In this document: piece by piece, positions 7,668 to 16,200 of the stretch | How positions within the stretch are numbered: position 1 is the first letter of the stretch | Layout of the letters: each line of letters opens with the position of its first letter | Origin: Candidatus Obscuribacterales bacterium | Lineage (GTDB): Bacteria; Cyanobacteriota; Vampirovibrionia; Obscuribacterales; Obscuribacteraceae | DNA length: 30,528 nucleotides | Reading direction: 5' to 3' | Assembly (NCBI GenBank): GCA_021732245.1 | Contig: JAKFVJ010000361.1 | Span: 1 to 30,528 of the forward strand | Notes under the pieces: generated by a model | What the model saw: the letters and a program-made list of their open reading frames with translations, nothing else | The model's database searches: none | Told to the model about the DNA's origin: nothing | Position numbers and translations under genes: made by a program

Positions 7668-8885
7668 ATGCCTGAGGAAGAGCGCATAAAGCTAGAAAGC
7701 CAATCGGAAGTGATTCTTGTTGAAGCTCTGAATGATTCGTCGGCACAGATCCCGACTCTATCAACGCCTGAAACTGACAGAATCCCCTCGGCTACAACGG
7801 TACAGCAAGAGTCCCAAACCGTCTCCTTGCAAGAACAAGGCTCCGGCGATGTTCATGAATCACAACCACATTCAAGTTTGTCTGATATTGAGCTAATTGA
7901 ACTTGCTAAATATCCATTTGCTCCCGAATCGGACTGGCTCCGCGCCTGCACAGAATTAAATCATAGGCGCCCCGACATCAATAAGAGTCCAAGATTTCTA
8001 AGTAATTGGAAGCATTCCGGTATGGTGTGTGGTGGCATTGTGGTAATTCTTGCACTGTGTACAATGTGGCACTTTTCGCCAAAGCCAGAGACGAATTCAA
8101 TCTCAGCACCAAATGCCGGACGTTATTTGCTTGACTCTGCTCAGTTTCAGAGCAGCGAACATGCGAAGCGCGCAACTATTAGATTGGCTCAGTCGATTGA
8201 TGAGCGTGCTTGGTCTTATGCAAAGGCGGCCGCTTATCTTGATGCAAATGAAGTTGACATTGCAAATCTTATGCGAGGAAAGAAAACCTCGTTCAGTATG
8301 CAGGCGCTAAATACGATGCTTTATGCGATGGGCGAATCTACTTTGTTTCCACCAAAATTAGATCACAAGGAATTACAACGGACTGTTACCTACTTTACTC
8401 GGTTGATAAACATTGATCCGCAAGACAGTCGCGCAATTTCTGGTAGGGCCGGCGCCTATGAAACCTTGCAGCAATATGACTTGGCGATTGCTGATTTTCA
8501 ACGTGTTGTTGAACTTGAACCACAACGCCCCGGACCGCGCAATAACTTAGCCTTGGCATACCTAGAAGATGGCAGATATGAGCAGGCTGTGCAAGAATTC
8601 AATAACTTGCATAATCTCTTTCCACAGTACGAAATTTACCAGAACCGCGCACTTGTTTTTGCCGCAATGGGAAGGTACGAAGATGCAGTTGATGATTGCA
8701 CTAAATCGATTCAAATGATGCAATCACAAAGACCTGGACCGTACTGGAATCGTGCCCAGAATTATAAAGAGTTGGGCAAATTTTCAGAAGCCATAGCTGA
8801 CTGCAAGAAAGTTTTGGAGATTGATCCAACCTACAAGTCAGCATCGGCTCAGATAGCTAGTCTCATGGCTGTGAAGCATGATTAG
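7668..8885 (+). CDS. Membrane-anchored HTH and TPR protein
   Basis: A 405-residue protein. Residues 1-116 are polar and acidic, ending in a basic stretch. Residues ~117-135 (GMVCGGIVVILALCTMW) are one membrane segment. Residues ~183-222 match the XRE-type helix-turn-helix pattern: AKAAAYLDANEVDIANLMRG followed by a KKTSFSMQAL...AMG stretch, the arrangement known from the HTH_37/HigA-like family. Residues ~234-393 are four TPR units (SGRAGAYETLQQYDLAIADF; NNLALAYLEDGRYEQAVQEF; NRALVFAAMGRYEDAVDDC; NRAQNYKELGKFSEAIADC). Basic residues before the membrane segment (RR, K, R, K) favour an inside N-terminus, which would place the HTH outside. The start has a perfect AGGAGGT site six bases upstream. 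It is the last gene of the 5820-8885 unit. Confidence 0.8.
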   Translation: MPEEERIKLESQSEVILVEALNDSSAQIPTLSTPETDRIPSATTVQQESQTVSLQEQGSGDVHESQPHSSLSDIELIELAKYPFAPESDWLRACTELNHRRPDINKSPRFLSNWKHSGMVCGGIVVILALCTMWHFSPKPETNSISAPNAGRYLLDSAQFQSSEHAKRATIRLAQSIDERAWSYAKAAAYLDANEVDIANLMRGKKTSFSMQALNTMLYAMGESTLFPPKLDHKELQRTVTYFTRLINIDPQDSRAISGRAGAYETLQQYDLAIADFQRVVELEPQRPGPRNNLALAYLEDGRYEQAVQEFNNLHNLFPQYEIYQNRALVFAAMGRYEDAVDDCTKSIQMMQSQRPGPYWNRAQNYKELGKFSEAIADCKKVLEIDPTYKSASAQIASLMAVKHD

Positions 8886-8889
8886 GTGT

Positions 8890-8923
8890 CTTGCTGCTCA
8901 AAAATCCATAACTGAGCAACAAG
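8890..8923. terminator. Hairpin between convergent genes
   Basis: CTTGCTGCTC and GAGCAACAAG form a 10-base stem with one mismatch and a 14-base loop. It sits five bases after the stop of the HTH-TPR gene and before the end of the convergent gene at 8979. There is no clear T run on either side, so it is only a plausible transcription end. Confidence 0.4.
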
Positions 8924-8978
8924 ATAAGCTGCTTCTGTTAGCCGGGGAATCACCACAAATCTGCAGTAATTTCAGGTG

Positions 8979-10679
8979 TTAAGACGTCTGAAGCGGCGTT
9001 CGTGTCGTGGAACGATCTAAGCGACTAGTTGCCCACTTTTGGTATAGTTCGCTTGATAGTTTTGCGTAGTATTCAGCCTTATTGATCGCCCATGTCTTCT
9101 CTCCATAGTCACTCATGTTCCTAAATAGATAAAATAAACTCTTTGCTGTATTGTGGGCGCCATTTAGATCGCCGGACTGCTGCTGAACCTGCAAGGTTTC
9201 TTCAAACAAACGTCGGGCTTTATCATTTTGTCCCAATGCTGCAAAGTGATTTCCAAGGCGTTCCTTGAATTTACCAATCGCGGGGTTCGTTTCCCCGTAT
9301 ATGCTTGTCAGATTACGCAGTCCGGCCGAATATAGTCGAACGGCACTTTGGTGATCAATTTCTTCCCATGCGCCTGGGTACTCTTTCGTATAAACTTTTC
9401 GTGGATCTAGAATGACTTTCCAACCGTTTTTTAGTTGTCCCCATAGTAAAGGATCAGCGTTGTCGCACCTGAATCCCGTGCCTTGCAAGGTCTTTGCTAA
9501 GGGTTTAAATTCAGATGGATACACATTCTCATAGAAATATTTCCAATCGGAATTCCACTGTTGATAGGGCCTTGTGAATTCAGGCAACTTCTCAATGCTG
9601 CAGTTTGGCAATTCTATTTTTTCCAGGGGCTGAATAACCAATGGGGAATTCTTAGAACCATAGTCCTTCTTCAAATTGGCAATTTCACCGGTGTAATTTG
9701 AACGCAGTTCTATGCAAGTATTAGTTGAGTACTCTGGTTCCCACTTCCCCTGAAAATGTTTTAGTATTCCGGCAAATGACTTACCATTCAGCAAATCACG
9801 CACCATATAGAACGGTTCAAGCGACGTGGAATCGGCAATGATTATGCTATTAAGCATTTGTCCTATGTCTTCGAACGGTTTGTACAAAAGCTCTAGTCTA
9901 TTGTCCACTGGTTTGTACTTATAGTTGGAACTCGATGAGCCTTTATGAAGAATGGCATTCCCATCATCATGCAGTTCAATTTTTTCTCCAGTAGGCAAAT
10001 TCCATTCTCGCTTCTTAAAAAACACTGTCGAATCGGCAAGACCTTCACCTGCTTGCTTGGAAATTACTTCCTCTCCAACTCCGCCGGCATAGGCAGGACG
10101 CAAACTATTGAAGTCTGCTCCTTTCATCAGTGAAGATTGCATGACTTTGGACGACATTGCTAACCCTGGGCGCAATGTGCCGGCTACATCCACAGCCAAA
10201 GCGCCACCTGTGCCAGCTAAACCTGTGAGAGGATAATCAATTGCCATAGAACCGAGATTGTAACCAAGCAGTTTTTTGTTTGCTTCCAAATGATTAGCAT
10301 TTGTGGCTGTGTCCCACATAACTGGAGCTGTTCGCATGCTGACATCTCCGACAAGCATTAAAGTCCCTGCTACCGGCAATAACTTCTTTGCGCCAGCTAT
10401 GAATTTATCTGAGTTATGTCCTATGAATGGTTCGACAAACGCTTTGGGATTCTTAGTTATCACTGCTAAACCGGCCCCGATTGCTGCAGATGCAATGACT
10501 TGCATACCAACAGCTGAAAATGGATTTTCCCTAATTTCATTGACTCTTTCACAAAGCCCGGTAAAGACAGTCTGAGGAACAGAACTCAATAATTCCATTT
10601 CTCTATGAAAGATATTACCGACACTGTTCTCATCTGACGAAAGACGGTTTGTCTTTGACTCATACAGAAAATCAGACAT
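8979..10679 (-). CDS. Gly/Ala-rich module plus TPR protein
   Basis: A 566-residue protein of unknown function. Residues ~45-180 contain the family module: AVGMQVIASAAIGAGLAVIT, LLPVAGTLMLVGD, a charged helix and a SMAIDYPLTGLAGTGGAL stretch, in the same order as the proteins at 4754 and 11667. A long central region (~200-430) is unrecognised and rich in aromatic and charged residues. The last ~120 residues are TPR-like helices (AVRLYSAGLRNLTSIYGE, LGNHFAALGQNDKARRLFEE, HNTAKSLFYLFRNMSDYGEK), suggesting a protein-binding role. I chose ATG at 10679 (MSDFLYES) over the open frame's start at 10727 because GGAG lies eight bases before it. It follows the gene at 10792-11334 by 112 nt and is probably in the same transcript. 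Confidence 0.75.
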   Translation of the reverse strand: MSDFLYESKTNRLSSDENSVGNIFHREMELLSSVPQTVFTGLCERVNEIRENPFSAVGMQVIASAAIGAGLAVITKNPKAFVEPFIGHNSDKFIAGAKKLLPVAGTLMLVGDVSMRTAPVMWDTATNANHLEANKKLLGYNLGSMAIDYPLTGLAGTGGALAVDVAGTLRPGLAMSSKVMQSSLMKGADFNSLRPAYAGGVGEEVISKQAGEGLADSTVFFKKREWNLPTGEKIELHDDGNAILHKGSSSSNYKYKPVDNRLELLYKPFEDIGQMLNSIIIADSTSLEPFYMVRDLLNGKSFAGILKHFQGKWEPEYSTNTCIELRSNYTGEIANLKKDYGSKNSPLVIQPLEKIELPNCSIEKLPEFTRPYQQWNSDWKYFYENVYPSEFKPLAKTLQGTGFRCDNADPLLWGQLKNGWKVILDPRKVYTKEYPGAWEEIDHQSAVRLYSAGLRNLTSIYGETNPAIGKFKERLGNHFAALGQNDKARRLFEETLQVQQQSGDLNGAHNTAKSLFYLFRNMSDYGEKTWAINKAEYYAKLSSELYQKWATSRLDRSTTRTPLQTS

Positions 10680-10768
10680 TATTGAAGCTCCATAATAAGA
10701 TAGGGAAATTATGACCTGAACAGCCACTGTAGTTTACGTCCACTGTTTTTTCCTGGAACGCGTTTCAT

Positions 10769-10787
10769 GGGTACCTTGGTAGTACCC
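10769..10787 (-). terminator. Short intergenic hairpin
   Basis: GGGTAC and GTACCC form a six-base stem with a seven-base loop, four bases after the stop of the gene at 10792. No T run follows. It could be a weak terminator, an mRNA-processing site or chance. Confidence 0.25.
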
Positions 10788-10791
10788 CTTT

Positions 10792-11334
10792 CTAAAACTG
10801 ATAGTCTTTCAATTGATCTGGATTGGCTTTAAGATTGTCGGCATCCGCAACGCTATCTGCTGTCACACGTAGTCCTGGTGGAACTAGACCTGTAGCGGCC
10901 ATGATTCTGATACCTAACCTGCCTTTATCCAATGCGACTGCTTGAGTCGTCAAACTTTGCGACTCATTACCAAATCCCTTCCTTAAGAAACGAAGTTCAC
11001 GGTGCATGACACTCCATGCTGCCATGTTGTCGCCGTATGCTGTCTCGGTACGCGCTTCACGATGTAACTGAGCTGCGTGCTGTGCAATTAATTCGGGGCG
11101 CTGAGACCATTTACTATAAGACAGTACGGCATCATCGTATGTCATACCGATAGCTTCGGCTACAGGACGAGTCGTATCTTTAATAAACTTACCTGGAAGA
11201 ACATTGTCCTCCATGCCGCGCCAAAAATCATTGACGAAACCATCAAATCCTGTGGTTTTTTCAATCTTTGCTGGACCTACAAGGTGGTTGTAGAGTTCAT
11301 CTTGATGTTGTAATTCCCTAATACCGTCTGCCAT
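10792..11334 (-). CDS. Hypothetical protein, MADG start
   Basis: A 180-residue soluble protein that I do not recognise. It is mostly helical, with a FVNDFWRGMEDNVLPGKFI segment near residue 37, two His/Arg-rich helices (HAAQLHREARTETAYG and MHRELRFLRKGFG) and a C-terminus rich in Ala and Asp. It shares only the MADG start with the divergent gene at 11667. The central FWRGMEDN...PV-EA-GM stretch could be a remnant of the family module but is too short to be sure. I chose ATG at 11334 because GGAG lies eight bases upstream; the open frame extends nine codons further without a site. The upstream region carries the TTTCCCC element at 11401-11407. Confidence 0.7.
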   Translation of the reverse strand: MADGIRELQHQDELYNHLVGPAKIEKTTGFDGFVNDFWRGMEDNVLPGKFIKDTTRPVAEAIGMTYDDAVLSYSKWSQRPELIAQHAAQLHREARTETAYGDNMAAWSVMHRELRFLRKGFGNESQSLTTQAVALDKGRLGIRIMAATGLVPPGLRVTADSVADADNLKANPDQLKDYQF

Positions 11335-11666
11335 ATGTATATCTCCGTGGCTCAAATTCATGTAGGTAGCACCATACTATTCGTAATGGCGCTGATCACT
11401 GGGGAAACCACCAAGGTTTACCGTATTTTTCCCATCACCTATTCATATATGTCCGTTTATGTCCGCTCTTCATCTCCTCGTGCGAATGACTTTGCACATA
11501 CCCTCTCTGCCCTAAGAATGTCTGAAGTCTCTAAATCTTTAAGTCGTATTTGCCGATGGGGGAAATATACGCAGACGTGGGAATTTCCCCAATTACATGA
11601 CTAGCAAGCAGCTATAGGATGCTTACAGAAAGCAGTAGCTATGAAATTTTAGTGGGGTGACGACTA
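11335..11666. promoter_or_regulatory. Divergent regulatory region with clustered elements
   Basis: This 332-base region between two divergent genes holds no credible gene but several copies of the family element. GGGGAAA at 11401-11407 faces the left gene, 66 nt before its start, with TAGTAT 21 nt beyond. CGTATTTTTCCCA lies at 11422-11434. An inverted pair, CGTATTTGCC at 11545-11554 and GGGGGAAATATACG at 11558-11571, follows. GGGAATTTCCCC at 11579-11590 is followed by AATTACA and faces the right gene, 76 nt before its start, with TATAGGAT 22 nt after. This density suggests a binding site for a dimeric or cooperative regulator controlling both genes. That is inference from the pattern alone. 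Confidence 0.5.
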
Positions 11667-12983
11667 ATGGCAGATGGTGGTTCTAAGGGCGATATTGGGC
11701 GCCATCAGGAACAAGTAGATAATTCGCGTGAAAGAATGGTTGAGAACTGGCAGAATGATTTCAACGAATTTATTGTTGGCACTATTAACAATCCCATGGG
11801 TCGATTGAGGCAGACAGCACTTGTAGGCGAAGGACTTATTTTTGGTGGAATTACCGACATAGCCAAAGAGTGGAAAGTCGAAACGGCTGAAAAGGCCGGC
11901 GCGTCGCTATTGGTGGGCAGCGTGATTGGCACTATTTTAACCAGCAGAAATTCGAGTCTGAAAACAGCGGTGCAGCTTCTGGGCTCAATTGGTGCTTTAG
12001 CGTACGGTGTTGATGCGTGGAAAAAGTATAGTAAAGATCAAGAATTATCCACAGCACTTGATGCTGTTTATAAAAATAGCGACTTGAATACATTTAGCAA
12101 GCAAATACATACGGCGAATAAGCAGTTAGGAGAAGAAGGTTTCAACCTTGGTCTTGTCGGGCTTACTGGTGGCTTAGGAATGGCCGTAGGACGTGAATAT
12201 GGTTATACAGTGACATCGAAAATTACTCCTGGTTTCACAAAGCGAATATTTGAAAACGTCTTTATGCCGTCTCCTAAGACTTCAGCTAAGTCTGTTGACA
12301 TGGACTTTTATGCCAAGCATAAAGAGTTTCAAGTGCTAAGACACAACAAAAATGCCGATAGGTTCGCAACGCATTGTGAAGAGACATCTGCAGCTGTAAA
12401 CCATGAGCCTTCATGGCAGAAAGCAATTTCTGAAGAGGAATGCGAATTGTTCAATGCATCTCAGATGCGACGATCATTTGAACATGCTCGTGATACCTTC
12501 CTAGACGAATGTGTGAATGGTGAAATATCAGTGATCCGCTCAAGTAAAGGTCCGGCTGGGTATACTTTTGATAAAAGTAATCGTATTGTTGGAATTACCG
12601 TTCCAGAAGGGGCTACTCCGGCTGAAGTTGGTAGGCAACTTCTGGTAGGTTGCAGTTCCGATACGCTTGGTAAGCCGGGTGATGTGTTAATGTACACTGC
12701 TCTAAAAGGCTCTAAGAAATTTGGTTATGATGGTGCTCAACCGGGTGATTTAGCTGTTGCTGCCAAAGAGGGTAAACCTTTTTCGGAATCCAAGATTGGT
12801 GAATTGAGGCGCACCCAGGGGGCGCAACGGTATGTTGTTGAGGGCAGTGAGGCATACTATCGCGGAGAAAACGGCAACGATTATACTGATTGGATGAGAG
12901 GAATACACGGTATCTGGACTTCAGAAAGGCAAGCGGAGGCTGACTGGTTGCTATCCAAGATTGTTCGTGCCCAAAAATGGTAG
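11667..12983 (+). CDS. Gly/Ala-rich module protein with unknown C-terminal domain
   Basis: A 438-residue protein of unknown function, paralogous to the protein at 4754. Residues ~1-40 are polar (MADGGSKGDIGRHQEQ). Residues ~50-190 are the module: VGEGLIFGGITDIAKEW, SLLVGSVIGTIL, LLGSIGALAYGVDAWKKY, a charged helix and LGEEGFNLGLVGLTGGLGMA. Residues ~205-438 are a separate domain with an EEECELFNASQMRRSFEHAR helix, a beta-rich part (GPAGYTFDKSNRIVGITVPE, PAEVGRQLLVGC) and a GENGNDYTDWMRGIHG stretch near the end. I find no catalytic signature. No signal peptide is evident. The ATG has a GGGGTG site seven bases upstream. The promoter region is shared with the divergent gene at 10792-11334. Confidence 0.8.
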   Translation: MADGGSKGDIGRHQEQVDNSRERMVENWQNDFNEFIVGTINNPMGRLRQTALVGEGLIFGGITDIAKEWKVETAEKAGASLLVGSVIGTILTSRNSSLKTAVQLLGSIGALAYGVDAWKKYSKDQELSTALDAVYKNSDLNTFSKQIHTANKQLGEEGFNLGLVGLTGGLGMAVGREYGYTVTSKITPGFTKRIFENVFMPSPKTSAKSVDMDFYAKHKEFQVLRHNKNADRFATHCEETSAAVNHEPSWQKAISEEECELFNASQMRRSFEHARDTFLDECVNGEISVIRSSKGPAGYTFDKSNRIVGITVPEGATPAEVGRQLLVGCSSDTLGKPGDVLMYTALKGSKKFGYDGAQPGDLAVAAKEGKPFSESKIGELRRTQGAQRYVVEGSEAYYRGENGNDYTDWMRGIHGIWTSERQAEADWLLSKIVRAQKW

Positions 12984-13130
12984 TATTTTGGGTGTGCTAT
13001 CAGGCAAAAAACTATGCGCCCCTAATCGTGCGTTTACTGATGATTTGAGCTGTTTCGTAGCGTTAGCATTAATTCGCTTAGTAGTTCAACTTCAATGGCT
13101 TCTATTCCAGTTTAACTCCGTTGATTGCCT

Positions 13131-13143
13131 CGTATTTTTACCA
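13131..13143 (+). promoter_or_regulatory. Shared upstream element, copy in front of the giant gene
   Basis: CGTATTTTTACCA differs by one base from CGTATTTTTCCCA at 11422-11434. It lies 61 nt before the GTG start at 13205, within the 55-76 nt range seen for the other family genes, and is followed after 21-22 nt by an AT-rich CAATAAAAT. The rest of the 221-base gap 12984-13204 holds nothing I recognise. Confidence 0.45.
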
Positions 13144-13204
13144 TGGCTGCAAATACCTGACTGCAATAAAATCCATTCTGTGCGAGTATACAGAGTGACT
13201 TATA

Positions 13205-16200
13205 GTGACTTCTTCACCTGAAAGACATTCATTTGCTGAGACTGGTTCGGAAGGGCGCAGACACCTCGAAGGATCAGATGCACCCCGCCCATGGGATGCG
13301 GAATGGTTTGCAGGAAATGTCATTAATCCGTTTTTGAATGCCAGTGTTGTAGATGTTTGTAACGTGGCAATCGAGTCGGGAAAGCTACTTTCAGGGACTG
13401 CCGATAAGAAGTCCGATGCTATTGATTATGCAGCAGCATTGCCAGTGACAAAGTCCAATCTAGGTAGTACCGAATGGTGGCTTCAAAATATCTCAGCCGG
13501 ACTGGGGTGTGCTGTAACGTATGGGTTGGCCGGGGGATTTACCGGTGGCATTTTGCGAAACGTTGCCGGAGCGTTCAGGCTGGAAAGGACTAGCCTTGTC
13601 GTATCTCGCTTTGCCGCCAACAATAGAGTAGCGCAAGTATTAGGTGTCGGTGTCTATGACAGTTTGAGGCCCTTGGCAGAAGGGGACACAAGGGCTGGCA
13701 ATGGGATTTCGGGTGCAGGAAGTTTTGCGGTCCTCGAATTGGGCAACAGTCTGGTTGCAAAAAGTAGATTTGGCATCGGCACCGGACTAGTTCGGGCATT
13801 GGGCCGCGCTTCAGTTGGTGTTTGCGCGGCCGATACTCATCACTTCTTGGCGAACAGCATTTCTCATAAATCGGATACCGAGGAACCGGAGGTCAAATAC
13901 GAAAATAGAGTCACTGGCGCCGCTATGAACGTGGTGTTGCCTATGGTGCACAACGGCTTGACTCGCGCTGCCGATTTGGGCAATGCCTTCATGGGACGCG
14001 GAACAACACTGGATGGATATGTCCAAAAGAATGGTCTTCTTAATCGGTCAAGTACTTTTGACAATTTGGTCAGAAACAATCCCCTTGTTAGAGTGAAGGT
14101 AACTGACGATACAATTGCTAAAGCCTTGCATACAGAAAACACGATACTTGTGCCAAAGTTGGTAAGTTTAGATGTCTTGGGACATGAGCTTGAGCACCTT
14201 TCGAAATATAAGGACAAAGCAATCAGAAATAGTACTGATGCAGGAATGAATGGGGTTAGAAAGCTACTAAGAGAAAATAGATTCGCGGAAGCAGAGGAAG
14301 CCTACATTGCTATTAGGATGGCAGAAGAACTACGGGCAAGGACTACTGAAGCTACGATACAAAAAGAATTAGGTGCAAAGAAGAACTCTCAGGATATGCA
14401 CCCAGGGTTGATTGCAGAGGACCCTTTCTACAGAAGAATATTTGCAACAGAATTTGATCAGATGAATTCTGACAGAAGGGTAAATGAACATGACTATATC
14501 TCGGATAGGCTGAAGGAGTTAGTTGCAAAAAACGATGTAAAAGGAACAATCGACTACTTGTTTCCATCGATGCCCGCCTTCTCCAAGGAGATTTTACACG
14601 ACTCGGTAATGGCATGGACTCAACGTGAAGGTAGGCGTGGGCAGAAGAGAGGAGACAATGCGAGTCTTCTTCTGGGGTTAAAAGGTGACGTATTCACCAA
14701 ACTCGTTTCGAAAGCACTGGTGGACAAGTGCTGGCAGTTGCATCCTCATCGCGATGCTGGAGAATGGATGAAATCGCTAAGAGAATTTGCAAATGAGTCG
14801 GTGGATCTTTCTCAGTTTGAGCCAGCTTTTGAAAAATACAATGCCGTTCAAGAACGTGCTTTGAATGATTACGAGCAAATAGATGCTCCAGCCCGCGAGA
14901 GGTACCGCAATCTAACGGAAACTGCCTCTAGCGAGTACCATGCAATTTACGAACCTGCCAGCAAACAGTACCACGCAATACGCGAATCGGCTGAAATGCA
15001 ACAGAAAGTCACTTGCAGGCAAGCTAGAGCTGAGTATGAAGAGATAAAGAATCAAGCCTGGGAACAATACAGGCAAGTATTCGATCCTGCTTTCAAACAG
15101 TACATGCAAACAAAGCAACAAGCCCGTGAAAAACTTGATCCGACAAACAAGGACAGTCGAGAAGCATACAAAGCAATAAAGTCTCAAGCTTGGCAGCAGT
15201 TGCAATTGGTGAGCGAACCTGCTCTTATCCAATATGAGACTTTGCGAAAGCAAGCAATTAAAAAACTGGAACCAATACATGATCGAGCTTGGAAAACTTC
15301 TCTGAAGGAAACAGAGCAAGCTTGGAAACAGTATGAACAGATAAGCGATGCACCCAATAAAAAATATTGTGCTATCGAAGATGAAGCCTCAAAGGAATAT
15401 CACGCAATCATTGATCCTGCCTATGAGCAATATAGGGCAGTTAGGGACCTTGCCAGTGCTGAATTCTTTAGTTCAATCCGACCCCTTTCTTTGGAAACGG
15501 ATTTGGATTTCGCGAAAGTATACGAAGACTTGCGCCAAGAATATAGCTTCGACAACATGGAGGCGGAAGATCGCAACGCCAGCCCATACGATCCTAGGTG
15601 GACCAATTATGTACGCTTAGTAAATACGTTCGGCAACCAAAGTGAGATATGGCTGTCCAAACAGGCAGAAAAACAGATAAGTTTACATGATGCAACCTAC
15701 TGGCTCCCGTTAAAACCCGCCTTTGAACTAAAGGGATTAGGCAATTTCCTGATGGCAAACAGGGACAGGAATCGTGTGCATCTTGGTCTTATTGCAAAAT
15801 GCTGGCCGAAACTCTCTCTGGAAGAACGCAAGCTTTCATTTGATAAATTGTTGGAAGAGTCCATCAATAAAACGTATGTAAATGCAAAAGCGCCGCACTT
15901 TGCCCGTGAAGCTGCGAAATGGGGCACGGATGAAAGAGACTATCCGGAATTGGAGAGACTTTACTTACGGTCTCAGTCTGTCCCCTCTCCTTTCCCACTG
16001 GGGCAAGTTTGGACAGAGTCCGGACTGGTTGGCAGGTTCTTGCCGCGGGATGATGTTCGGGGAATGTTTTTAGGGCAGTATACGTATTGCTGCCAACATC
16101 CAGATGGTGAGGGCAGTGGGTGTGCGGATTACGGACAAGAATCTCCAAATGCCGGGTTCTTTGTGGTTGAGAATGAAAATACAGGGGAGATCTTAGGACA

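Noticed and set aside
11335..11604. An 89-codon plus-strand frame in the divergent intergenic region
   Set aside because: It runs over the clustered regulatory elements, has no ribosome binding site in front and no protein-like pattern.
12961..13221. An 86-codon frame between the 438- and 1091-residue genes
   Set aside because: It overlaps the ends of both flanking genes and the upstream element, and has no ribosome binding site.
14831..15457. CRISPR-like or tandem DNA repeat
   Set aside because: The 33-base periodicity is coding only. DNA units are strongly diverged, with no identical repeats and spacers.
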